Assembly: GCF_030848805.1 (NCBI RefSeq)
Contig: NC_092365.1
Coordinates: 9,920,001 to 9,984,000 of the forward strand
Source of the DNA: Temnothorax longispinosus
Taxonomy: Eukaryota > Arthropoda > Insecta > Hymenoptera > Formicidae
Reading direction: 5' to 3'
DNA length: 64,000 bases
A program made the position numbers and the translations under genes. Of this stretch, positions 44,202-55,800 are shown piece after piece (the stretch's first letter is position 1; the number at the start of each line of letters is the position of its first letter). The notes beneath the pieces were generated by a model. It was not told the DNA's origin. It saw nothing but the letters and a program-made list of their open reading frames with translations, and did not search any database.

Positions 44202-44918
44202 TGTTCGAGAACGAGCTCGATCGTTTATTTGTTCTTAAATTTGTTTCGTCGCGCAAACAAAGTTTCGAGAAGCTTGCTTCTCGCGTGATCGTCGCATGGC
44301 CCTATTGTTCGGTTGCCGTGATGGGCGGTCCTTAACTTGTTTTTCGTACAACCAGCAACGATCAGGCGAACGCGTTACCGTTCGGAGCAGCGCGACGCGT
44401 ATTCAGTCGGCGTACCGAAATTGTCGGGCAAGCTCGTCGTCTCCGCGAATCCCGAAAAGTGGTGATCGCGCGGTGTTTCTCCGGCATGCATTACTAGCAG
44501 ATCATAACGCTGTCCTACATCTCCGCCTGTGTTGCATTGAGACACACGGGATTCAATCACTGTTATTACTCCTGCGGAAAACCGAGCAAAGTCATTCGGA
44601 GTAACCGACGGCTTGCCCGCGAGTCAAGTGTGACTCCACGCCGCGAGTGACGTCACGCGCCAAGGTGACCGTTCGCTCGAATCAAGACTATATAAACTCT
44701 AACGCGAAAGATACTTTATTTGTGAGCATAATAAATAGTGCTGTTTGACAAGTTTGTCGAATTCTGATCTTTATTTTGTGAGTGCCTACTCCGATCCTCT
44801 GGCGATTGTCATAATCGCGTCACGCGCATTCCGGGCTCAGCGCTGGGCCGTTCCGGCGAATCGACTGGCGAGTGCAATTGAAACTTCTATACAATTGCGA
44901 CTTGCACGCTTTCACACA
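44202..44918 (+). mobile_element. Solo LTR with 5 bp target duplication
   Basis: It begins TGTTCGAGAACG and ends CTTTCACACA (TG..CA), flanked by CCTAT at 44197-44201 and 44919-44923. A promoter-like order is visible: TGACGTCA at 44648-44655, a CTATATAAA box at about 44689-44697, and an AATAAA signal near 44730. No internal region remains. It landed inside a 34095-type foldback. Open frames inside it are not genes. Its relation to the solo LTR at 11111 is not evident. Confidence 0.8.
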
Positions 44919-46500
44919 CCTATCTTGACAACATATGTCAAGGTCAAAATCATCGGAGGGTAGTTCCCTGTACTGCATAATCATCACAATTTGCAACACA
45001 GGTCAAATTTTCGTTTTAAATGGAACGATCGACTGTTTGATATAAAAATAAGTAATATGTAGAGTCGTCAAGTTTTTTAATATTTTTTATCAGAGATTCC
45101 ATTGCTATATTTTAGCATGCCCGTTCTCTCTGTTTGTTTATTGTACTTTGATATAAAAATAACTGTTCGGATTGAAATAAATAACAAAAAATTTGTCTAA
45201 TCCTATTTCGTATGATTCCAGAAAACTCTGGCTTATATTTTAATTGCAAAACTGATGCAATTGGATCAGACGTATTGCCAAGGTCTATTTTTTTAGCGTC
45301 TAAGTAAATTGATTCGCTTTGCGCAATACAGATTCGCTGTACAAATGCGCTAGCTCTATATCGCCAAATATCATTTATTTTGTTTGCCCTCTCTTTCCTC
45401 CAGCCATATGCTGACTACATTACATGTAAATCTTTGACTACACGACTTCTTTCAATATTATACGTATTGTCGCTTTTTATAATGAGTAATTTCCTTCGTA
45501 TCATATGTAGAAATATGAATCTACATACGAGTCTTCATCTCTTGAAACATGGATACTATACATATTAAAATGTGTACCACATTTTGCACATTTTCCTTTT
45601 ATTTTTAGATATATTTCGCCTAGAATATGGTTGATTTTCTCAGATTTGAAGGCATGGTAACACGATATAATTTTAGTTGTTTCCATATTTCATTATAAAT
45701 AATATTTGTTCATTCAGGGTTTAATGTCGTATACTTTCTACAGATCGTGTTTCGCATATAGAAATGTTGCGCCATGTCTCTTTAGACAAATGTATAACCG
45801 ACCACCACGGTTTAAAATGACATGATGAAGAAATCGACCAGTTCGAGTTTGATGTGTTTCATTAGACACATCAGTTAATTTCGTTTTATCATTTATATAA
45901 ATCGAATCGGGTGAATCAGACAACGTGTTTTTCACGATATTATGTGCTCCTCGAAATCGTTTAGGGATTCCATTTCTATTTTGTGAAATATACTCAGATA
46001 GCCAAGCGTGTCTGAGCAAAATCGCGTAAACTTGTGATTGCTTATGATGCTAGCAACTTGCCGTATATTTGCTTCAATTGTTTTTGAGTAATTTAATATT
46101 TAAAGCAACACAGGCAACATTGGATATATGTATTGCCAGCAATTTATCGGCAAAAGAGCAGCATTAAATTTACTTCGCGTTGCTAGCAATATGACAGCAT
46201 TGTGTGATCTTATGAATTATTACAGCAACAGCTCGAATTTTGAATCAGACAATTTTAGACCGCAGCATAAGTTGCTAACAAGTTGCTATACAAAATTGTT
46301 ATATCGTAAAGGCATCAACTTGCTGACAAATGCGGACTCAGTTGCTACAATTCTGGTAGCAACACATACTATGTTGTTGGCAACATGCCAGCAACAATGC
46401 AGACACGTTGCTATCTGGGTAGACATCACAGAAGCGCATAAAACATTTCTCGATGTTAAAATATACATAATGTGTCATTATATGTATGTTGATGCATGAT
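44919..46500. other. Unassigned sequence, possible decayed coding fragments
   Basis: After the foldback remnant (to about 44990), minus-strand frames at 45738-46019 and 45501-45686 (with CAKCGTHF) and the stretch near 45300 look like pieces of one decayed protein. I cannot identify it. From 46020 to 46420 GTTGC and GCAAC words recur densely in both orientations, as in a hairpin-prone repeat. Confidence 0.35.
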
Positions 46501-47644
46501 ATATCGTCGCTTCCGAATAAAAGGGCGTTAACTTGGAAGCCGGTTGAAAAAGGCGTTAACTCGGAAGCCGGTTGAATAAGGCGTTAACTCGCGCGCTCTA
46601 ATTTTTTGCGTCAATTTAAGTTGGCAGTACTGCTGAAATAATGTTGGTGTTTGAATTTCATGATTTTTATTTTAAATTGATGGAATAAATTTTTTTCATG
46701 CAAATATAGTTTAAGTTTTGCATTATTAAAAGACAATATTTTCTTTTCGTTAATTTTATATGTTTATGTTCTGTTAATAATTATATTATAGTAAATAAAA
46801 ATACATATGTATATATATACAAATATGCATTGTATATAATTTATTTCATTCTAATAGAGAGAGGGAGGGGGAGAGAGAGAAAGAGCAATCATGGGTCATT
46901 CATGACCCACCATGTTTTTTACAATACTCGATAGATATTTATTAACTTTTAATTCATAAAAATTAGTAAATTAAAAATGGAATCATATTTATTGAGCAAT
47001 GTAAAAACATGAAAAATTTCTCATTGTAAAATTTTTATAAAGACTGAATTTGTATTATTTATAATAATTTATGTTATTAAATATATCATTCCATCGATAG
47101 ATTAAAATGTTATGCTTTTTTGTATGAGTTTTTTTCTTTATGAAAAAGCATAATATTATTTAGAATACAAGATTTTTGACATCAAATTCGTAATCAGCAC
47201 CCTCGAAAACCTATATGCGCATGCTAATAATTTTTCGTTTCAATATGATTTATGTTATAAATATAAATCAAGCACCAACATTATTTCAGCAGTACTGCCA
47301 ACTTAAATTGACGCGAAAAATTAGAGCGCGCGAGTTAACGCCTTATTCAACCGGCTTCCGAGTTAATGCCTTTTTCAATCGGCTTTCGAGTTAACGCCCT
47401 TTCCAACCGGCTTCCGAGATAACGCCTTTTCCAACCGGCTTCCGAGATAACGCCTTTTTCAATCGGCTTCCGAGCTAACGCCTTTTCCAACCGACTTTCG
47501 AGTTAATGCCCTTTCCAACCGGCTTCCGAGTTAACGCCTTTTCCAACCGGCTTCCCAGTTAACGTCTTTTCCAACCGGCTTCCGAGTTAACGCCTTTTTC
47601 AACCGGCTTCCAAGTTAACGCCCTTTTATTCGGAAGCGACGATA
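46501..47644. mobile_element. Foldback element whose arms contain a 28 bp minisatellite
   Basis: The ends ATATCGTCGCTTCCGAATAA and their reverse complement at 47625-47644 are perfect. Next to each end lies the unit GTTAACTCGGAAGCCGGTTG with AAAAAGGC. The left arm has about 3 copies. The right arm has about 11 (47331-47625). Past the arrays both arms share GCGCGCTCTAATTTTT, TCAATTTAAGTTGGCAGTAC and TGCTGAAATAATGTTGGTG. The centre (46700-47260) is AT-rich with a GA tract and a GGGTCATTCATGACCC palindrome. No transposase. Confidence 0.85.
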
Positions 47645-47929
47645 TACTCTATACTGTGATATAAATTAAAATATATATCTCTCTCAAAAACATATAGTTT
47701 TAACATGGATGGAATTATTAATTTTTTATTATTTATTAATAAAAGTTTATACAAAGGTTATGATCTTAGAAGATCGAAGTCGACAAAAATACGTTTAATC
47801 AGACCACGTATAAATTATTTGGTATTTTTTGATAATAATTATTTTAAAAAAAGATTTGTAATGTTAAAATACAGCTATTCATGAAGTGGTACGTCACAAA
47901 GAAGTAGGTTAAGTGTGCGCATGCGTCAA

Positions 47930-50900
47930 CCGAGTGAGACGGTGAGCATATTGCTTTCTCACTCGTGTGATTCCACGCATAAATGGCGACCATCCAGTTG
48001 TGGCCAGACTCTTATTAGAGGGTCTCTATACCTACCCTCTCTCATCTCATTACCCAACCTGAACTTCGCGACTCTAATCATTCTTTCCTCTCTTCCCCTT
48101 TCCTTTAAGTACCTCGGTAACCCTATTGTTCCCACTATTCTGTACCATCTGTTCCATCTGGACTTACTTATCCTTCCATATCTCTCCTGCTGCTGTACCT
48201 CTCTGTCTCTTTCCTCCACTTCTCCTCTAACCTCTCGACCCTCCTCCCTCTGCCTCCTCACCCACTCCACAGAGACTCCTCTCTTTCTATAAAATTCCTT
48301 CCTTTGTTCCTCCCATTTAGATCCTTTCCCATCTTCTATTTCTTTTATCTCTTTCCAACATCTCCTTGCCCACTCACTGCCCCCTCCTCCCTCCAGTTTT
48401 TCCTCATATCCCAGTGCTCTTTTTCCCATCCTTGTCCTCAACTTGTCCCTCTTCCCCTTTTCTCTCACCATGTAACCTGGCGTCCTCCCATCCAGCCCCA
48501 GTACCCATCTGATACATTTTTCTTGCATCCTCTCTATCTGTCTCCATTCTTTCCACCCCCACCTCTGACCCGAAGCTTAAAACACTTCTTATCAAATAAT
48601 CGAACAACTTCATTCTCCTTTTTCAGTCTCCGCCAAACTTTCCTTTTCCTATTCCTTATACCTGCCCCATTACCCCCATTGCCTTCTTTACCCTTTCCCT
48701 CACCTTTAACTCCTGCCCCCCATTTTAATTGAACCAGTATCCTAGATATTTAAACTCCCTTACCTCTTCTAATTTCTTACTTTTTTACTACCATTTCTCC
48801 TTTCTTCCGCCTCCACCTCTTTTCCCAAATTTTACTATCTTTGTCTTGTCCACATTCAATTCCAATCCCTTCCTCTCTAAATACCTCTCTAACCTCTTCA
48901 ACAACCATTTCATTCCCTCCTCATCCTCTGCTAGAATCACTACATCGTCCGCGCATGCCCTAGTACCCTTAGTTGTATTGGTTTATTGTCTATCCCCGTA
49001 GGGTTTACAAGGCGTTTTTGTCTGAGGAACTTACATAAACCTCTACAAAAAGCAAAACAACCCCTTTATCCTGGCCATTTGCGACCTTACATTTTTTTTT
49101 ATTCTTCCTCCCCGTTTCCCCCCCCCCCACCCTCTCTTATCTTCTCTGCTTCCTCAGAGTCTTCGTCGCTCTGCCTCGATCCTTCCTGTCTCGCCTCGCC
49201 CCCTTCGTCCTACAGCCCTTTCCTCTTGTCCTCCTTCTTCTCGTCTGAAGTCATCAGAAGTTTCTCCTCCATCCCTCTCGTTAGTTCGTCCTCCTCCGCC
49301 CGCTCCTCGTTTCTGCTTTCCACCATCCTTTTTTCTAATCTCCCCTCTCTCTGCCTTCTCTCTTTGTCCCTTGCCTCCACCGACCTGTCCTCGTCTTCTC
49401 CCAATTTGACTCCTTACCTCCCCATTTCTCCTTCTCAACCCTTATAATCACGTTCCTCCTTAATTCCTCCCCTTCTTTCTCCTTTCCATTCTTCCTCCCT
49501 CTTACTCTCCTTTCTTCCTATGGCCCTCGTCCTCGTCCGTATCCATATCCATACCCTCGCCTCCATCGCTTTATCCTCGTCCATCTTCCCCCTTCCCACT
49601 CCCCTCCCTTCTCCTTGCCACCAAAGTCCAGCTCACGCACGCTCGTCACCTCCTCTCCTTCCTCGTTCTACTTCTCCGTTGCCTTCTCTCCTTCTCCTTC
49701 CATCACCTATCTATCTGTCCGGCCCCTTCAATCGTTCGATCCATCGATCTGTCGAGACAACTCCCTGCTCCGTTCCGCACCTGCCGCGCCACCATCGACA
49801 AACCCTCTGTCTCGACAGGTCGATCGATCGCCCGATCGATACTCCCTGCTACCAACTCGCTCAGTTCCCTCGTCGTGTAACCTGGGCTGCTACCACCGTT
49901 CCTTCAATCCCGCCCTTCTCCCTAACCTCACTTTCCACGTGTCTCTTCACCAACGTTTCCCGTCTCCTCCAGACCACCTTCCGCTTCACCTTCATTCTCC
50001 CGTCTTTCTTTCACACTCCCCTATCTACCCCCTTCCATCAACACCTTCCTCACCTCTCAATCTCTCCCTTCATTTCCTTTCACTCTCCTACTACTTATCC
50101 ACCTGTTCCCCCGCCGAGGGCTACGGAGAAACTCTCCCCTAGTACCCTTAATTTTTTCCTCCTACTTGTACCCCTCCCATTCTATCTCTTCCCAGCTTTA
50201 TCTCTATGTCCGCTACCAGTAAATTGAACAGCATTGGACTCAAAATTTCTTTCCGTATTTTTCCTCCACCCTCACTACATTTCTTGTTTTCTCGTATATT
50301 TCCATGATCCTCTTTCTCAACCTCTCATTCACTCCTGATTTTTTCGGACATCTTCCCAAAACCCTCCTGTTCACTGAATCAAATGCCGCCCTTAGATCTA
50401 CAAAAGCAGCCACCACCTTCTTTTTCCTCTTTAATCGCTTCCCTATCGCATAATTCAGTATGTAAACGTTGTCCACCACTTCTCTTCCCTTCTTAAACCC
50501 TGCCTGACTTCCTGGTATCATTCTTTTCTCCTCCATCTCTTCCTTCAACCTATTTGCTAATACCGAAGTATACACTTTGTACGCCGTCGGCATCAGCGTG
50601 ATCCCTTTATGCTCATTCACCTCTTTTGCCCATCTCTTTTTCGCTATTGGAATCACTACTCCGTCTTTCCACGCCTCTGGGAAACCCTCTCCTTTCCATA
50701 CTCTCCTGCATATTTCCCATAACTCCTTTTTTAAACCACTTTCCACATAAATTCACACTTTATTTCCTATCTTGTCTTCTCCCGCCGTTTTACCTTTTTT
50801 CAGCACTCTCTCTACCTCGTCCTATTTTATCTCTTCCCCTTTTTTTACTTTCCTTTCCGCCCCCTGCTCTCCCACCTATCTTTCTTTTTTGCTTGTATTT

Positions 50901-52425
50901 CGTTCTTTCTAACATCTCCCTAAAGTATTTATCCCACTCCTCTATTGTTATCTTTTTATTAATTTCTACCCTTTTTTTCTTTTCCTTGTTTATTACTTCC
51001 CACACTTGCTTCTCTGTTTTCGCCTTTCTTGCCTCTTCCAGCAGATTTCTATTTTTTTCTTCCTTTTTCTTCTTACACATTTTTTTATACTTCTTTTTTT
51101 CTCTCTTATAATCTTCTTTGTGTTTTCTTTTTCTTTTTTAGTCTTTTAATAACATTTCTACCTCCTTTTTCTTTTTCCTACAGTCCCCATTCCACCATCC
51201 TCCCTTTCCTTCTGCCCTTTTTTTTACTCTTCTCACCCTTACTTTCATCTTAATTCTTTCTGTCAACTTTTCGACTTTTTCATCTATTGCCCTTCTACCT
51301 ATTTCTACCTTCTACGTCCTTCTTCTAAACTCCTCTCTCGCCTCTTCCGACCAGTCCGTCTTTTCTACCCACCCCTCTTCCTTCGCTATTGTCCCTCTTC
51401 TTTCACCAACCCCTCCTTTATCCACCCGTACTGCTACTGATTAGTGATCCGAATCTACCGCACACCCCACCTCCAATCTTGTCACTCTTTCTCAAGTCTT
51501 CCCATCTCTTATTGCGTAATTGATCCCCTCTTCCTCCTGTAAAAGTCACTTCCCCCTCTTCATCTTCCTCCTTTGCTCTGTTCATAATTCCCCACTTTTC
51601 TTTTTTCACTTATCTAATCAGCCCTTCCCCTTGCTTATTTATCATTTTATCTTTTGATTTTCTTTCAACTCCCTTTTCTCCATCCTCCAACGCTCCTTTC
51701 TCCCCTGTTCTTGCATTGAAATTGCCCCCCACTATCCATCTCTCCTTTCTCCCTTCCTTCTCCTATACCGATTTTATCTTACTCATTATCTTGTCCAAGT
51801 TGCCGCTTACGTAAACTGTTGCCAATCTCCATTTCTCCTTCTTTCATCTTACTTTCATAATCATTAAACCCTCCCTTCCACCCATTCTTTTTCCTCTTCT
51901 AATCCTTTTCTGACTCCCATCATTATCCCACTTATTGCTCTTCCTTTTCTTTCAACTCTTTTTTCTTTTGCACCCTGTACCCTCCAGTTGAACTCCTTTG
52001 GCACCCTATTCTTCATCTTCTCCCATTTCTCCTGTTCCAGCCACGTCTCCACCAACCCCACGACATCCCACACTTTTATCCTTTCCCAAAACCTTTCCTG
52101 TTTTTCTTTCACTCCCGCTACATTCCAAAAGCCTATCTTTAAACTTCCTTCCCGTTTCTTCCCCTCCTCTTCCCTCCTGCATTCCTTTTTTCCCCTTCCT
52201 TCTTTCTCGCCTCTTTTTCTTCTCTTTTACTCCTTTTTAATTTTCCCACTCTACTCTCTCTGACTCCTTTCCTTTTCTCCTCTCAGTCTTACCACATTTT
52301 CTCCTTCCCTACTCTTCCTCTTTTTCCTCTTCTCTCCGCCCTCCCCTCCCATCGTTTCTCCTTTCACCTCACTACCCTTTCTTTTCATGTTTCCGTCTCC
52401 TTCTCTTTTATCGAAAAGTAAGTGT
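47930..52425 (-). pseudogene. Decayed LINE: endonuclease, reverse transcriptase, C-terminal domain
   Basis: The coding strand is strikingly purine-rich. From right to left: an endonuclease piece (VVGLVETWLEQEKWEKMK and KGRAISGIMMG, 52112-51864); a linker; RT (GITLMPTAYKVYTSVLANRL, then SQAGFKKGREVVDN, 50746-50240) leading to SPMLFNLLVADI near 50215; the catalytic box as CADDVVILAEDEEG next to 48950, followed by LELNVDKTKIVKFG; and a C-terminal region (RWVLGLDGRTPGYMVREKGK, 48528-47959). Many stops and frameshifts are present. The RT is split at the ADD box by the 48972-50136 insertion. I assign no clade. Confidence 0.75.
48972..50136 (-). mobile_element. Younger retrotransposed insertion with 14 bp target duplication
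   Basis: CCCTAGTACCCTTA occurs at 48958-48971 and 50137-50150 on either side. Target duplications of this length are typical of LINE-mediated insertion. The left end, read on the minus strand, ends ACAATAAACCAATACAAC, which contains AATAAA, so this is the 3' end. The body is strongly strand-biased (purine-rich minus strand) with a charged frame at 49438-49154. The right part has CGATCGATC words. No RT is inside, so it is a 5' or internally truncated LINE, or a non-autonomous derivative. Confidence 0.7.
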
Positions 52426-52426
52426 T

Positions 52427-52588
52427 TGTTCCGCCAATGATAATCAACAAAAAGGTGCATATATTTAATCGACTACTAATTGGCAATAATTACATAACTC
52501 TCACGACGTTTTGACCCAGGATTCGGGTCCTTCTCAAGTGATCTAACAAACAACAATTAAATAATCACAGCGTCAATAAGTTAGGTTA
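52427..52588 (-). repeat. pLTR-like end of a second Penelope-like element
   Basis: The minus strand at 52501-52540 reads CACTTGAGAAGGACCC, a loop, then GGGTCAAAACGTCGTGA. Its layout is shared with 15241-15276 and 29764-29801. The matching endonuclease fragment lies at 59049-59372 on the same strand, beyond the copia insertion. The copia target duplication (ATACA) joins the two halves. Confidence 0.6.
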
Positions 52589-52593
52589 ATACA

Positions 52594-52830
52594 TGTTGGC
52601 TATTGCTGGAGGGCAGTGAATAACTCCGCACAAAAGATTATGATTAAGATACTGATACTTTATTTGTAAGATACTTTGAGAACATATGTAATGTCGTGAA
52701 TCGTGAGCTTGATTCTGTGTGTGTATATGTGTTGGGTGCGCACGCAGTAAGTCTCCGTGCACGTCTCGTGTCAGTAACGTCGTTCGTTCATAGATGGCGT
52801 CATTGTAGCTTTTGGCTCCTAATTTGAACA
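52594..52830 (-). repeat. 3' LTR of the copia element
   Basis: On the coding (minus) strand it contains AATAAA (52659-52664). It differs from the other LTR at two bases (GAGAACATATG versus GAAAACACATG). The polypurine tract adjoins it at 52831. Confidence 0.95.
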
Positions 52831-55800
52831 CTCCTCCTCAATGACGTCATCTTCATCGTTGGATAATACCAGTCCACTTGCTTTTGACAGTTTCCGTAGC
52901 TTCACCTGGTGTATCGCTTTTGTCAGCATATCTGCAAGCATATCTTCACTTGGACAATATTCAAGCAAAATTTTGTTACCTTCGCTTAGATCCTTTATAA
53001 AATGATACTTCGTGTCAATATACTTGGATCTTTTACTGAATTTTTTGTTGCTGGCCAATTTGATGCAGCTCTGGTTGTCCTCGTATATCTTCACTGGTAG
53101 CTTTATATTTTTTTGGAAATCTTGCAGTAATTTTGTCAACCATAACATCTCTTGACATCCATCACTCAACGCGATGTATTCTGCTTCAGCGGATGACAGC
53201 GCCACACAAGACTGTTTCCTGCAAGCCCAACTGATTGTGCTTCCATAATACTTAAACAAGTACCCGCTATTCGATTTTCTGTCTGCCTTAGACTCTGCCC
53301 AATTTGCGTCTGCATAGCCAATGAGTCCTTCATCCTTTTGACTGTTACTTCCCAATTTGAGCTTATATTTTTCTGTATACTTCAGGTATCTTGCAATCTT
53401 CTTGGCTTCTATCCAGTCTGTTTCTGTCGGGTTGTTTAACTTCTTGCTCAATATTGCGACGCTGGCCTTTATATCCGGTCGTGTAGATGTAGCTATGTAC
53501 AATAAACTTCCGATTAGACTCTGAAAGTTTTTGTTATCCTGCAGTAATCTGTTATCTTCTAGGCCCTCATATCCGACACTTAGTGGTGTCTTGGATCCTT
53601 TTGCATCCTTTAGTCCATAAGTCTTTAGAATGTTATATATGTGCTTCCTTTGATGCAAGTAGTACACCTCTTCCTTGTCCCTCTCTATCTGGATTCCTGA
53701 ATATTCTTTAATTCTTCCTAGTTTTGTTAGTGTATATACATTTGATAGTGCCTCTTCTAACTTGATTATCTCTTCCGTGCTGTTAGATGCTATTATGATG
53801 TCGTCCACGTAGATCGTCACGTAGCATATAGTACCTTTATTACGCTTTATATAAAGGCATGGATCAGCTTGGCCTTGTGTATATCCTGATTTCTCTAGTT
53901 TATCCGAAATATTCTTGTTCCACAAGTTTGCTGACTGTTTCAAACCATATAGACTTTTGTTTAACTTTAACACGTAGTGTTCCTTTCCTTTGACTTCATA
54001 TCCTTTAGGTTGTCGCATATATATTGTTTCCGTCAAATCTGCGTTTAAGAATGCATTTTTTATATCATAGTGTTGCACTTGTAATTTATCTCTGCCTGCT
54101 ATAGTTAATAGAGTCCTTAACGTCGTCTGCTTGACCACTGGTGCAAATACTTCATGATGATCTATTCCGTACTCTTGATTATATCCTAGTGCAACTAATC
54201 TCGCCTTATAACGGGTTATATTTCCTTTTTCATTCTTCTTGAGTTTGAATATCCACTTACATCCTATAATTTTTGCGTCCTCTGGTGGTTCTATTAACTC
54301 CCACGTCTTGTTTGCGATTAATGATTCATATTCTTCGTCAAGAGCCCTTTTCCAATTACACTTATTCTTTCCTGCTAGTGCTTCCTCAATCGTCTTTGGC
54401 TCGTCATCTTCATGTGTCGTTATCATTCCAGCAAATTCACCAAATCTTGATGGTGGGATTCCTTTATTCTTTCGCTTTGATTTTCTTTGTGGTGTTTCTG
54501 TTATGCCTGGTTCTTCTGTTGACTGTTCTATCTCGTCTTCTTTGTTTTCTTCTTCTTCTTCCTTTTTATTTTCTTCTTTTCTTTCATCTTCCTTAGTCGC
54601 CTGTTTTAGATTTTGGATGATTTCCATTTCTTCTTCTGATGTTTCAATTTCCTTTTCTTCGCTATGCTCCTCCTGTTTCTGCTTGCCGTCCAGAAATATT
54701 ACATTTCTACTGATAACAATCTTGCTTGTTGCTTTATCTAGTAACCTGAATGCTTTTGACTGCTCACTATACCCTACGAAATGTAACTTATTCGCTTTAT
54801 TATCTAATTTGCGCCTTAACTCATCTGGAACTTTTACATATGCTATGCATCCGAAAATGTGTATGTCCTTTAAATTTGGCTTCTGTGAATGCCATTTTTC
54901 GTATGGTGTTCTGTCTTCAGATTTAGTTGGCAATCTATTTTGTAGGTAATTAGCCGTAACTACAGCTTCACCCCAGTACTTCTTGGCCAAACCACTGTCG
55001 ATAATCATGCATCTAGCCATTTCAATCAAGTACCTGTTCTTTCTTTCGGCCTTACCATTTTGTTGTGGTGAAAAGAGTGCCGTAAGTTCCATCTTGATAC
55101 CCTCCTCCTTAAGGTAATCCGCCATCTGTTTATTCACGTATTCTTTACCGCGATCAGACCTCAATATCTTAGGCTTCCTGTTAAATTTTGTCTTGACTGC
55201 TTCAATGTACTCTTTGACATATCTGAAAACCTCCGATTTGTGTGCTAGTAAAAATACTTCCGTATAGCCGCTATAATCATCGATCATTGTTAAAACATAC
55301 CTTTTTCCACCTGGCGTAATGGTTTGCATAGGACCGCAAACATCACTGTGTACGATCTCCAAGATATCCTTTGTTTGTCTACTTGACACTTTTGGAAAAG
55401 ACTTTTTACTCATCTTTCCTTGGATACAGTCCTCACATACTTCCTTAATTCCACAGTCCTGTAGTGTAATTCCGTGTGCCATGTTCTCCTTTGCTAGTTT
55501 CCTTATTGCGTCCGGGTCCTTATGTCCTAGCTTCCTGTGCCATGTATGAATACATTTATCCGAATGTGTCTTCATTGATGATAAAGCCTTATGCTCCGTT
55601 CTGAGCCTATACAGGTTTTCTACGCTTTCTGCTGTAACAACTATCTTTTTATCTTCCATTATCATCCATCTTATGTTGCATACTTCCTTCTTGAATTCTA
55701 TTGTAAATCCGTTTTCTGTAATTTTCTTTACTGATAGTAAATTACTGTGTAAACCTGGTATGTATAGGACATTTTTCAATGTAATTGTCTTCATAGTATT

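Noticed and set aside
44296..44604. 102-codon frame
   Set aside because: Contained in the solo LTR 44202-44918.
46128..46499. 123-codon plus-strand frame
   Set aside because: Composed of repeated GTTGC/GCAAC words typical of a hairpin-prone repeat; no protein similarity.
47331..47625. Regular 28 bp repeats resembling CRISPR repeats
   Set aside because: There are no spacers, and the array is part of the inverted arm of a foldback element.
49520..50227. 235-codon plus-strand frame rich in S, P and L
   Set aside because: It is antisense to purine-rich LINE sequence and crosses the insertion boundary at 50137; no domain is seen.
54239..54949. 236-codon plus-strand frame
   Set aside because: Antisense of copia pol.
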